Positions 6,340-12,529 of a stretch of DNA of 15,659 nt are shown piece after piece (positions within the stretch are counted from its first letter, which is position 1; each line of letters opens with the position of its first letter). The notes beneath the pieces are model-generated. The model did not search any database. It saw only the letters and a list, made by a program, of their open reading frames with translations, and was not told the DNA's origin. This stretch comes from Nitrososphaerota archaeon (GTDB taxonomy: Archaea; Thermoproteota; Nitrososphaeria; Nitrososphaerales; Nitrosopumilaceae), in contig JACQFM010000127.1 in NCBI GenBank assembly GCA_016200035.1, positions 1-15,659 of the forward strand. Reading direction: 5' to 3'. The position numbers were made by a program, and so were the translations under genes.

Positions 6340-6770
6340 TGGAAAGACAATCAAATCGCGAAGGCGTCAAAGGTATGCTAAACCCGACGCGTTATGGGAT
6401 TGAACGCGTTGCATATTGGTTACAGAGGTTGACAGGCCTTGGGCTCCTTTTTTATTTGATCGGACACGTTATTGAAACTAGTGCAATAGTAAATGGTAAG
6501 GTAGCATGGGATAATATGCTGGCATTGACCCAGACAACTGAGGGTCACATCATACTTATTTTGGTTATAGGAATGTCAGCGTACCATACTGTTAACGGAA
6601 TAAGAGTAATGCTAGGCCATGGTGGAATTGGCGTTGGCAAACCTGGCATGCCAGATTATCCTTACAAAGCTGCATCACTGAATTATAAACAAAGAGCTAG
6701 TATCTGGATTTCTATAGCACTTGCAATTATTGCAATGCTGTACGGAGCAGGAGTATTGTTTGGTGATTAA
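6339..6770 (+). CDS. sdhC: Succinate dehydrogenase membrane anchor, cytochrome b556-type subunit
   Basis: From the ATG at 6339 the product is 143 aa with three hydrophobic helices, near residues 30-50, 68-90 and 115-140. NPTRYGIERVAYWLQRLTG is the family signature before helix 1, LIGHVIE lies in helix 1, and YHTVNGIRVMLGH in helix 2 matches the HxxxGIRHL-type heme and quinone motif of SdhC. The subunit anchors SdhAB in the membrane and helps bind heme b and quinone. The ATG overlaps the sdhA stop (TGATG). A TTG three bases earlier is also in frame, but the ATG is preferred. sdhD begins one base after its stop. Confidence 0.88.
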   Translation: MERQSNREGVKGMLNPTRYGIERVAYWLQRLTGLGLLFYLIGHVIETSAIVNGKVAWDNMLALTQTTEGHIILILVIGMSAYHTVNGIRVMLGHGGIGVGKPGMPDYPYKAASLNYKQRASIWISIALAIIAMLYGAGVLFGD

Positions 6771-6771
6771 A

Positions 6772-7116
6772 ATGCGCGAAAGTGTAATTATGAAAATACA
6801 TTACGGAACAGCGCTTGGGGCAGTAGCACTTGTAGCAATTCACATTCTTTTTAGGATGACTCAGAACTTTACGGTTTCGCTACAATATGAAAACGTCATT
6901 GCTAACTATCATTTATTGCCTTACTCTCTTATGCTCGAAGTAGTATTGATCTTGTTATCAATTCACGGTTTTAATGGATTGCGCGTTATACTACTAGAGC
7001 TAAAGCAAGGTATCGGATACGAAAAAATTGTCAACTGGGGATGCATTTCTGCTATGGCAGTACTCGTCGCTTATGGTTCCAGAACTATATTAATGGCCGG
7101 CATGGGAATTTCTTAA
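6772..7116 (+). CDS. sdhD: Succinate dehydrogenase membrane anchor, second hydrophobic subunit
   Basis: The product is 114 aa from the ATG at 6772, which lies one base after the sdhC stop. The frame is open further upstream, inside sdhC, but those codons are not needed. Three membrane helices are visible (about residues 11-27, 47-66 and 88-108). IHGFNGLRVILLE in the second helix resembles the heme and quinone motif of SdhD and also mirrors YHTVNGIRVML in SdhC. It should form the membrane domain together with SdhC. The assignment depends on the operon position as well as on this motif, since these anchors diverge strongly. sdhB starts one base after its stop, so the four genes are translated as a tight unit. 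Confidence 0.82.
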   Translation: MRESVIMKIHYGTALGAVALVAIHILFRMTQNFTVSLQYENVIANYHLLPYSLMLEVVLILLSIHGFNGLRVILLELKQGIGYEKIVNWGCISAMAVLVAYGSRTILMAGMGIS

Positions 7117-7117
7117 T

Positions 7118-7888
7118 ATGGCTGCAATCTCTCCGAAAATGGCAGAGGAAGTTTCTCAAACTGCAGTTCCTACACCAAAATCAATAACCTTGGTGATATC
7201 TAAATTCAATCCCAATCATGAATCATCGTATAAATTTGTAGAGTTTAAGGTTCCGGTGCAAAAATGGACCACCGTTTTAGATGCTATTTTGTACGTAAAA
7301 CAACATCTTGATACTTCCATAGCTGTAAGATATTCTTGCAGGCAAGCTTCATGTGGATCTTGTGGAATGAAGATAAACGGTAAACCATCATTAGCATGTT
7401 ACACAAAGATCTCGGAACTTAATTCAGACATAGTTACCGTAGAACCAATGAGTAATTTTCCAATAATTCGAGATTTGGCAGTGGACTTTACCAGCCTTTT
7501 TTCAAATCATAAAAAGCTTAAACCGTACATAATAAGAGAAGACTCGGAAATAGTAGGTGACGCGAAAGAATTTTTGCAGACTCCAAAAGATGTTGAAGAG
7601 TATTTGCAATTTTCTTATTGCATAAAATGTGGCTTGTGCAATTCAGCCTGTCCAACCATGGCTACGGATTCATCATTTTTAGGACCTCAAGCACTTACCC
7701 AAGCTTATCGATACGTTGCAGACAACCGCGACAAAGGAAAGAAAGAACGCCTCAAAATGGTAGATGAATCCCATGGAATATGGCGTTGCCATTTTGCTGG
7801 CTCGTGTAGCAAGGTATGCCCCAAAGGGGTTGATCCAGCCATGGGAATACAGCTACTAAGAGGGTACCTGCTGGGATTTAGAAAATAG
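7118..7888 (+). CDS. sdhB: Succinate dehydrogenase iron-sulfur subunit
   Basis: The 256-aa protein carries the three cluster sites of SdhB. A plant-type [2Fe-2S] ferredoxin domain has C74, C79, C82 and C94 (SCRQASCGSCG...ACY). The second domain has CIKCGLCNSACPT (C168, C171, C174, C178) and CHFAGSCSKVCPKG (C224, C230, C234). By comparison with known SdhB proteins, C168, C171, C174 and C234 hold the [4Fe-4S] cluster, and C178, C224 and C230 hold the [3Fe-4S] cluster. So this is the classical 2Fe/4Fe/3Fe arrangement, not the type with a second [4Fe-4S] cluster. It conducts electrons from SdhA to the membrane quinone site. The N-terminus has a short low-complexity extension of about 20 residues. 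It is the last gene of the operon, with T-rich sequence directly after the stop. Confidence 0.96.
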   Translation: MAAISPKMAEEVSQTAVPTPKSITLVISKFNPNHESSYKFVEFKVPVQKWTTVLDAILYVKQHLDTSIAVRYSCRQASCGSCGMKINGKPSLACYTKISELNSDIVTVEPMSNFPIIRDLAVDFTSLFSNHKKLKPYIIREDSEIVGDAKEFLQTPKDVEEYLQFSYCIKCGLCNSACPTMATDSSFLGPQALTQAYRYVADNRDKGKKERLKMVDESHGIWRCHFAGSCSKVCPKGVDPAMGIQLLRGYLLGFRK

Positions 7889-7906
7889 AATTTTTACGGC
7901 TTTTTT
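7889..7906 (+). terminator. T-rich end of the sdh operon
   Basis: Two T runs follow the sdhB stop codon at once. They overlap the end of the convergent MIP18-family gene, whose stop is at 7894. They are a likely oligo-T terminator for the sdh transcript. Confidence 0.45.
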
Positions 7907-8214
7907 GGATTCTTGCTTGAATTAACTTGATTATTTATGGCTTCGGCCATAAAGTGATTTGAGACATTTAGTTTAACATCATCTATCCCATCAACCTTTA
8001 GTAAATTGTCATGTACATCCTGTGCAATTTTAAAACCAAAAATCGCTGGACAAAAAGGACTTGTAAGGTGAAGGTCTATTTTGACCGAAGAACCATTGAT
8101 ATCAATATTATCTACAAGCTCAAGCTCCATTATGGAGACGTTTATCTCAGGATCTACAATTTTTGTTAATTCGTCGAAAATCTTTCGTCTTAATTGTTGA
8201 GTTTCTTGGGCCAC
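7894..8214 (-). CDS. MIP18/DUF59-family iron-sulfur cluster assembly protein
   Basis: The product is about 106 aa from a GTG at 8214. It begins with RRKIFDELTKIVDPEINVSIMELELV, the opening of the MIP18 (DUF59, PaaD/SufT-like) fold, and contains LTSPFCP, with the single conserved cysteine of the family near residue 59. The C-terminal lysine-rich tail is short. Family members help build or deliver Fe-S clusters to target proteins in the cytoplasm. The neighbouring sdh operon encodes an Fe-S protein, but a direct link is only a guess. The frame continues upstream to 8304, but that would overlap the argH start and remove the promoter. The GTG lies about 25 bp from the palindromic TATATATA at 8235-8242, so a leaderless GTG start is the better reading. 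Confidence 0.85.
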   Translation of the reverse strand: MAQETQQLRRKIFDELTKIVDPEINVSIMELELVDNIDINGSSVKIDLHLTSPFCPAIFGFKIAQDVHDNLLKVDGIDDVKLNVSNHFMAEAINNQVNSSKNPKKP

Positions 8215-8234
8215 AATAAAAAAACCGTCTATGC

Positions 8235-8242
8235 TATATATA
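8235..8242. promoter_or_regulatory. Palindromic TATA box shared by the MIP18-family gene and argH
   Basis: TATATATA is centred 24.5 bp from the GTG of the minus-strand gene (8214) and 25.5 bp from the ATG of argH on plus (8264). The gap between the two start codons is only 49 bp, with no Shine-Dalgarno sequence on either side. Both leaderless genes probably share this TBP site in opposite orientations, as for alba and its neighbour. Confidence 0.6.
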
Positions 8243-8263
8243 ACTATTCTAATTTCTAAAGTT

Positions 8264-9043
8264 ATGTATAGGTCTAGACTTGGCGGAAAGTTGGATGAAA
8301 ACACTTTAGATTTTCTTTCATCAATTTCAGAAGATCAAGAAATTCTGCTTTATGATATTTTAGGTAGCCAAGCTCATACAATAATGCTTTATGAAAACAA
8401 AATCATAACCAAAAAAGAAGCTACAAAAATTCTGCTAGCTCTTGAAAAATTAAAAAAAGAAAAAATTTCCTTAAAATCAGAATCTGAGGACATACACGAA
8501 TTAATAGAAAATCTTGTAATCAAAAAGGCTGGTAAGAATGCTGGAGGAAAGATGCACACAGCACGGTCACGAAATGATCAGATTTCACTTGACATGAGAA
8601 TGAAAATACGTGATGACATAAACACCATATGTTCTTGCCTTCTTGACATCATAGAAACACTTGTGGTGCTTGCAGAAAAAAATCAGGATGCAATAATGCC
8701 ACTTTATACCCATCTACAACAAGCACAGATTGGAGTCTTTTCGCACTATCTACTTGCATATGTGGATGCTCTTTTTAGAGACTTGGACAGGTTCTATGTT
8801 ACATACGGAAGAGTAAATCAATCACCCCTTGGGGCTGGTCCAATTGGGGGAACCAGTTTACCTATAGATCGACAGAGCATCTCTAGAATGCTTGGGTTCA
8901 AAGGGTTGGTAGAAAATTCTATAGATGCAACTGGAAGCCGTGATTTCGTTGCAGAATATGTAGGACAAGTTGCAATACTTATGACAAACTCTCTAACATC
9001 AAGGGATTGCCATCAGGTTATAGTAGGGATCTACAGCAAATAA
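8264..9043 (+). pseudogene. argH: Argininosuccinate lyase, N-terminal fragment (frame-broken argH)
   Basis: The 5' part of argH starts at ATG 8264 with the typical MYRSRLGGKLDE, about 25 bp after the shared TATA box. It contains HTARSRNDQ (98-106), YTHLQQAQ (148-155) with catalytic H150, SPLGAGPIGGTSLPIDR (187-203) and ATGSRDFVAEYVGQVAILMTN (222-242). Directly after MTN the reading becomes nonsense and stops at 9043. Argininosuccinate lyase splits argininosuccinate into arginine and fumarate, the last step of arginine synthesis. In intact homologues about 60 residues separate this point from GLPSGYxRD, including the flexible SSxMPQKKNP loop with the catalytic serine. Those residues are absent here, and the remainder continues in another frame. 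Either the strain has lost ArgH activity or the sequence has a deletion artefact. Confidence 0.85.
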
Positions 9044-9549
9044 AAAACTCGATTTGGTCGGCTTCAAAAATTGCCATATCAGCACTGATGGTAGTAAATG
9101 CCATGCTAAAGACGATACGGGTTAACAAACCTAAAATGAAAAAAGCCTTAGAATTAGGATATTCTATTTCATTAGATATAGCTGAGAATTTAGTGGGAAA
9201 CGGCACACCATTTAGGATCGCGCATAGCGTCGTTGGACAATTAGTTCAGACAGCATCAAACTCAAAAAAGCCTCTCTCATCACTCTCAATTTCTGAAATA
9301 AATCGCACCATGAGAGAATTCGGACTTGATGGAAAGGCACTGTACAAGATAATACAAGAAGCAAGCCTTCATTCATCACTAGAAAAAAGAACATCTCATG
9401 GTTCTGCCGGCAAATCTGAACAGCAGCGTATGATTACTGACAGAAAAAGAAAGATTCAAGCCTACCGGGTGGGTGTTACTAAACGAACAAAGGAAGTCAT
9501 TCTTGCCTTTGAAAATCTTTCTAGAAAGGTTAAAACAATAATAAAATAA
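9007..9549 (+). pseudogene. argH: Argininosuccinate lyase, C-terminal fragment (frame-broken argH)
   Basis: The 3' part of argH is read in a different frame from the N-terminal fragment. It begins in the middle of the conserved GLPSGYSRDLQQIK segment, and the same frame can be followed back only to AAG-ATC-AAC and a few more codons, giving LSNIKG. It continues with SASKIAISALMVVNAML, LGYSISLDIAENLVGNGTPFRIAHSVVG and an ArgH-type helical C-terminus ending at 9549. It has no start codon of its own at the right place; the TTG at 9007 lies inside conserved coding sequence. The fragment cannot be active alone, because it lacks the catalytic loop and the domains that carry the histidine. Its codon use and conservation look normal, so any damage is recent or an artefact of assembly. 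Confidence 0.85.
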
Positions 9550-9660
9550 CACAGCAATATTATTTTAGGTTGAATTTTATGATAAGCCTACCAACGTAAA
9601 AGCCATATTTTGATGTAGTAATCTTGACTTTTACATTTATTTTGATTCACATCCCCATAG

Positions 9661-9669
9661 ATAAAAAAT
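9661..9669 (+). promoter_or_regulatory. TATA-like box of the small 69-aa gene
   Basis: ATAAAAAAT lies 22-30 bp before the ATG at 9691. No other signal is visible in the 140-bp gap after argH. Confidence 0.4.
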
Positions 9670-9690
9670 TCTGGTAATGAGACTGACAGT

Positions 9691-9900
9691 ATGTTTCAAT
9701 TCATACAACCACAATCGGAAAAACCTAACTACACTGTAGGTCAAACCTGGGGAGCGCTAAAGAAGGCATGGAGAGGTTACAAGATTGCAAAGGTACAATC
9801 TGACTCTACCAAGATGACTGAATACGCTAAAAAAATTAGAACTCTCCAACATGATTTGGGAGTAAAGCAAGCAGAATTCCCAGAATTAAACCTAAGTTAG
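9691..9900 (+). CDS. Small basic protein of unknown function
   Basis: The 69-aa product is hydrophilic and probably mostly helical, with basic patches (ALKKAWRGYKIAKV, YAKKIRTLQHDLGVKQ) and several aromatic residues near the N-terminus. There is no signal peptide, membrane segment or cysteine motif. I do not recognise a family. It is kept as a real gene because it has an ATG with a TATA-like box at the leaderless distance, a coding-like composition and free intergenic space around it. Its stop overlaps the stop of the convergent CFI-box gene by a few bases. A nucleic-acid-binding role would fit the basic charge but is only a guess. Confidence 0.65.
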   Translation: MFQFIQPQSEKPNYTVGQTWGALKKAWRGYKIAKVQSDSTKMTEYAKKIRTLQHDLGVKQAEFPELNLS

Positions 9901-11231
9901 TTAGTCTCCCTTTTATTTTTGGTTCGGAGTACGGTTACAGCTTTACTAACAAGTGAAAGCCCAAGCATAACGGATGATAGAACAAAAATCATAGTTGACA
10001 CCATTAGAATAGAGGAATCATAAACAAGAATACCAAGTACCGTAAGTGATGCGGCTGCAACTATAACAAGAATAATCTTCTTGTAAAATCTGGCAAAATT
10101 ATAGCCTAAAGATAGAGGCCACAAATAGCTAGCACCAATCAGCGTACTTGCCAAAAAGCCAGCTGAGAGAGAACCTACTTCTCCCTCAAAAACTGCTATT
10201 TTCTGTGTTATATCTAAAATTCCAATGAGAGGATACAAAACGACTTTCACTATTACCTGAAGATGGGAGTTTTGCCTCTCTGCATCAGCAATTGTTGGGC
10301 TGATTGAATAATATATAATGTTAAATGTTCGCAAGAAACTAGCACCTGAGCTGGTTGACATTATCTTTTGGTCTCTGAATTCTCTGAGCATTTGAACTTG
10401 TGGTGCAAGCTCTGATCCGTATGCTGCAGTAGCAATAAGACAGCCACCACCTTTTTGTGAATTATCGACAACTGGAACTTCTCCAATGATTTCAAAGATG
10501 TTTGACGCATACAGATCCCCCCATGAACTTGTGATGTTGTATCTTCCTACATCAAAAGGAACCTTATTTGGAAATGTAATTGGAAATTTTTCATAGTAAG
10601 GGGGTTCGTTTAAAACTTCGACCGGCACTTCGGTTTGTAGAATACTGACTTGGGCTGAATCTTTTATTTTAAAGATTTCAAGATATAGCTTTGTCTGGTT
10701 TGAGATCTTTGAACCTAGAAAAATTATCTGTAATCCTGCATCTTTCAGTTGTTTAATGGTGTACTTTTGGCTTGATGTGTACAATTCAAATGGTTTTGGA
10801 GTGGTTATTTCAAAAGGCGTAGAGAATCCCTCTTCACCATACTTTGCCGCCAGTGCCCACTTTCCAAGAAGGTGACCATATTGCCTATCGCTATCTACAA
10901 AATAATAGGTATCGTTTAACTTTGCAAAACATTTGCCAATGCTGGAATCCGAACAAATTGAATAAATGTCGTTAAACTCGTAGGGCCCCTTAGAATAAAC
11001 AGATTTTATTTCAATCTTTTCACCACTTTTAATAAACGGTATCTTTGCGATTATCCTGATTTTTTCATGAGATTGTTGATCATAATTAAAATAATATACA
11101 GATTTGTCCGTATTTATCTCAAATCCTGTTCGCTGCGGACCTACCACTTCCTTTTTGGATTCAGTTTGAGCGAACGCGGCTTGCATAAACAAAGCCGTGA
11201 CCAAAATTGCAATGAAAAAGAATCGTTTCAC
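9897..11231 (-). CDS. Secreted/membrane protein with CFI-like box and C-terminal membrane helices
   Basis: The 444-aa product starts with a signal peptide (residues 1-21, KRFFFIAILVTALFMQAAFA, then Q). A strand-rich extracellular part of about 230 residues with N-x-S/T sites follows (for example NDT, NQT, NIT). Residues 261-273 read GGGCLIATAAYGS, followed by ELAPQVQMLREFRD. This is the CFI-box type module (CFIATAAYGS) seen near the C-terminus of many secreted archaeal and bacterial proteins, here with Leu in place of Phe. After it come the conserved-looking FNIIYYSISPTIAD segment and three hydrophobic helices (about 355-373, 384-404 and 407-429). Function is unknown; the box may mark processing or membrane anchoring. 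The start is GTG at 11231 with GAGG at 11238-11241 as ribosome binding site. tRNA-Lys lies 35 bp upstream on the same strand. Confidence 0.75.
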   Translation of the reverse strand: MKRFFFIAILVTALFMQAAFAQTESKKEVVGPQRTGFEINTDKSVYYFNYDQQSHEKIRIIAKIPFIKSGEKIEIKSVYSKGPYEFNDIYSICSDSSIGKCFAKLNDTYYFVDSDRQYGHLLGKWALAAKYGEEGFSTPFEITTPKPFELYTSSQKYTIKQLKDAGLQIIFLGSKISNQTKLYLEIFKIKDSAQVSILQTEVPVEVLNEPPYYEKFPITFPNKVPFDVGRYNITSSWGDLYASNIFEIIGEVPVVDNSQKGGGCLIATAAYGSELAPQVQMLREFRDQKIMSTSSGASFLRTFNIIYYSISPTIADAERQNSHLQVIVKVVLYPLIGILDITQKIAVFEGEVGSLSAGFLASTLIGASYLWPLSLGYNFARFYKKIILVIVAAASLTVLGILVYDSSILMVSTMIFVLSSVMLGLSLVSKAVTVLRTKNKRETN

Positions 11232-11266
11232 TGCATACCTCTTACAACAGCTAATAAAATGTTTAA

Positions 11267-11340
11267 CGGGTTCGCGGGGATTCGGACCCCGGACAGCCGG
11301 ATTAAAAGTCCGGTACTCTACCTGGCTGAGCTACGAACCC
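11267..11340 (-). tRNA. tRNA-Lys(TTT)
   Basis: The minus strand forms a regular cloverleaf. The acceptor stem is GGGTTCG/CGAACCC, with discriminator G from position 11267. The D stem is GCTC/GAGT, the anticodon stem CCGGA/TCCGG encloses CTTTTAA (anticodon TTT), and the T arm is CGGGG-TCCGAAT-CCCCG. There is no intron and no encoded CCA. An A/T-rich TATA-like stretch at 11362-11370 lies about 26 bp upstream. Confidence 0.96.
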
Positions 11341-11361
11341 ATATCGCAGCTTGACAGTTGC

Positions 11362-11370
11362 GTATAATTT
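11362..11370 (-). promoter_or_regulatory. TATA-like box of tRNA-Lys
   Basis: The A/T-rich stretch centred near 11366 lies about 26 bp before the tRNA-Lys 5' end on the minus strand. The assignment is by spacing and composition only. Confidence 0.4.
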
Positions 11371-11405
11371 AGTCTTTTACAAAATTTTTTGATTTAATAG
11401 AAACC

Positions 11406-11411
11406 TTTAAA
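11406..11411 (+). promoter_or_regulatory. TATA-like box of tRNA-Asp
   Basis: TTTAAA lies about 31 bp before the tRNA-Asp 5' end at 11440, implying a 5' leader of a few bases on the precursor. Confidence 0.4.
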
Positions 11412-11439
11412 CTCGGATTTTCGTGCAACATACTCCAAC

Positions 11440-11545
11440 GCCCTTGTAGTATAGTGGGGCATGGAGAAATCCATTCCTCGTAAAACCCGGTCTAGAATGG
11501 GGCCCTGTCACGGCCTCGACGCGTGTTCAAATCCCGCCAAGGGCG
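11440..11545 (+). tRNA. tRNA-Asp(GTC) with probable non-canonical intron in the D arm
   Basis: Acceptor strands GCCCTTG (11440-11446) and CAAGGGC (11538-11544) pair perfectly, followed by discriminator G and an encoded CCA (11546-11548). The anticodon stem GGGCC/GGCCT (11500-11504, 11512-11516) encloses CTGTCAC, giving anticodon GTC. The T loop is TTCAAAT. The gene is 106 nt, about 34 more than a mature tRNA, and the excess lies between the D loop and the anticodon stem. Removing 11463-11496 gives a perfect D stem GTAT/ATAT, but I could not build a clear bulge-helix-bulge, so the boundaries are tentative. The insert region contains the hairpin ATGGA-GAAA-TCCAT. One T-stem pair is mismatched (T11524 with C11534, positions 52-62). 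Confidence 0.78.
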
Positions 11546-11634
11546 CCATTAATTTTTAATTAAGATTGAATTTCCATCATTGAAATAAAAAAATCAAACT
11601 TGGATTAATGATCAGAATCTTATAAGCTGGTTCG

Positions 11635-12456
11635 TTAGCTGTCTTTTTTTATTTTTTTTATGATCTCATCCAACATTTGCTTGTTTGCAGCAGCAACAAA
11701 AGAAAATTTACTATCATAACCTAGATCAGAATCTAATGGTTTTCCATCCTGATCAACTATGTATCCTCCCGCCTCTAGAGCTATTAGATAACCTGCGGCG
11801 AAATCTGTGAACCTTATTTTTCCTCGTAAATCAACAAACACATCTACTAATCCACGGGCAAACATCGCAAGTTCAAGCGCTACAGCACCTAAATGTCTAA
11901 TATGGTTTGAACTGGATATTATTGGAGATAACCTCTCAAGCATCTCAGAAGAGATGCCTGATATGTCAAGACCAACAACAAAGTAGATGGGGTTCTTCTG
12001 CCCATCGATTTGAATTCTGGCTCCATTTGCAAAGGCTCCCCTACCTTTCGTAGCGTAGTATAGGTCACCATTTGACAGGTCTATTACAACACCATCTGTA
12101 ACAGAGCTTAGTTTGTCTCCCGTTGCAAAAGCTAGTGAGCAGCAAAAAAAGGGAATTCCCCTCACTGCATTAGTAGAACCATCTATTGCATCCATGATAA
12201 CAAATCCCTTTGGATTCTTAGAAAGCTCAACACGGCCACACTCTTCTCCAAGAACTACACAATCAAATTTGATTTCTTTTAGGTAGTCGAGAACTGTTTT
12301 TTCTGCAATTACGTCGATCCTTCTTGTGATGTCACCTCCTGCACCACGACCAAAATCACCACCGGATTCTTTTGTTCCAGCAAGATGTTTCACGTTTTTG
12401 TATACCCGTAGAGATGCTTCTTGTAATATCTCCGAAATATTCACAGCATTCATCAT
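11635..12456 (-). CDS. Inositol monophosphatase/fructose-1,6-bisphosphatase family protein
   Basis: The 273-aa protein has the metal-dependent phosphatase motifs in order: LGEECG (69-74) with the first metal-binding glutamate E71, MDAIDGSTN (88-96) matching the DPIDGTxN signature with Ala in place of Pro, and FTDFAAG (216-222) matching the WDxAAG motif. These enzymes release phosphate from inositol-1-phosphate or fructose-1,6-bisphosphate using two or three magnesium ions. Archaeal members often do both, so the substrate is open: gluconeogenesis and lipid headgroup synthesis are both possible. The start is one of two adjacent ATG codons at 12456 and 12453. An A/T-rich stretch at 12475-12486 fits a TATA position. 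It is divergent from the cluster at 12530, with a separate promoter on each side. Confidence 0.9.
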   Translation of the reverse strand: MMNAVNISEILQEASLRVYKNVKHLAGTKESGGDFGRGAGGDITRRIDVIAEKTVLDYLKEIKFDCVVLGEECGRVELSKNPKGFVIMDAIDGSTNAVRGIPFFCCSLAFATGDKLSSVTDGVVIDLSNGDLYYATKGRGAFANGARIQIDGQKNPIYFVVGLDISGISSEMLERLSPIISSSNHIRHLGAVALELAMFARGLVDVFVDLRGKIRFTDFAAGYLIALEAGGYIVDQDGKPLDSDLGYDSKFSFVAAANKQMLDEIIKKIKKDS

Positions 12457-12499
12457 TTGCGTCCTAATTTATTTCAAATAATTTTGAACTATCTTAATG

Positions 12500-12507
12500 C
12501 ATAAATA
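12500..12507 (+). promoter_or_regulatory. TATA-like box of the RFC-L cluster
   Basis: CATAAATA is centred about 26 bp before the GTG at 12530, so the first gene of the cluster is probably leaderless. This spacing also supports the GTG over the ATG at 12526, which is out of frame. Confidence 0.5.
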
Positions 12508-12529
12508 GCAAAGTAAAACTTGCCAATGT

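Noticed and set aside
8215..8304. Extended N-terminus of the MIP18-family protein, overlapping the argH start
   Set aside because: The extension has no family similarity and would cover the shared promoter; the GTG at 8214 fits better.
8264..9549. Programmed frameshifting as the explanation for split argH
   Set aside because: A frameshift would not restore the missing catalytic loop, so a deletion is needed in any case.
11067..11354. Open frame covering tRNA-Lys and the start of the CFI-box gene
   Set aside because: It is antisense to the tRNA and to the signal peptide region of a better-supported gene.
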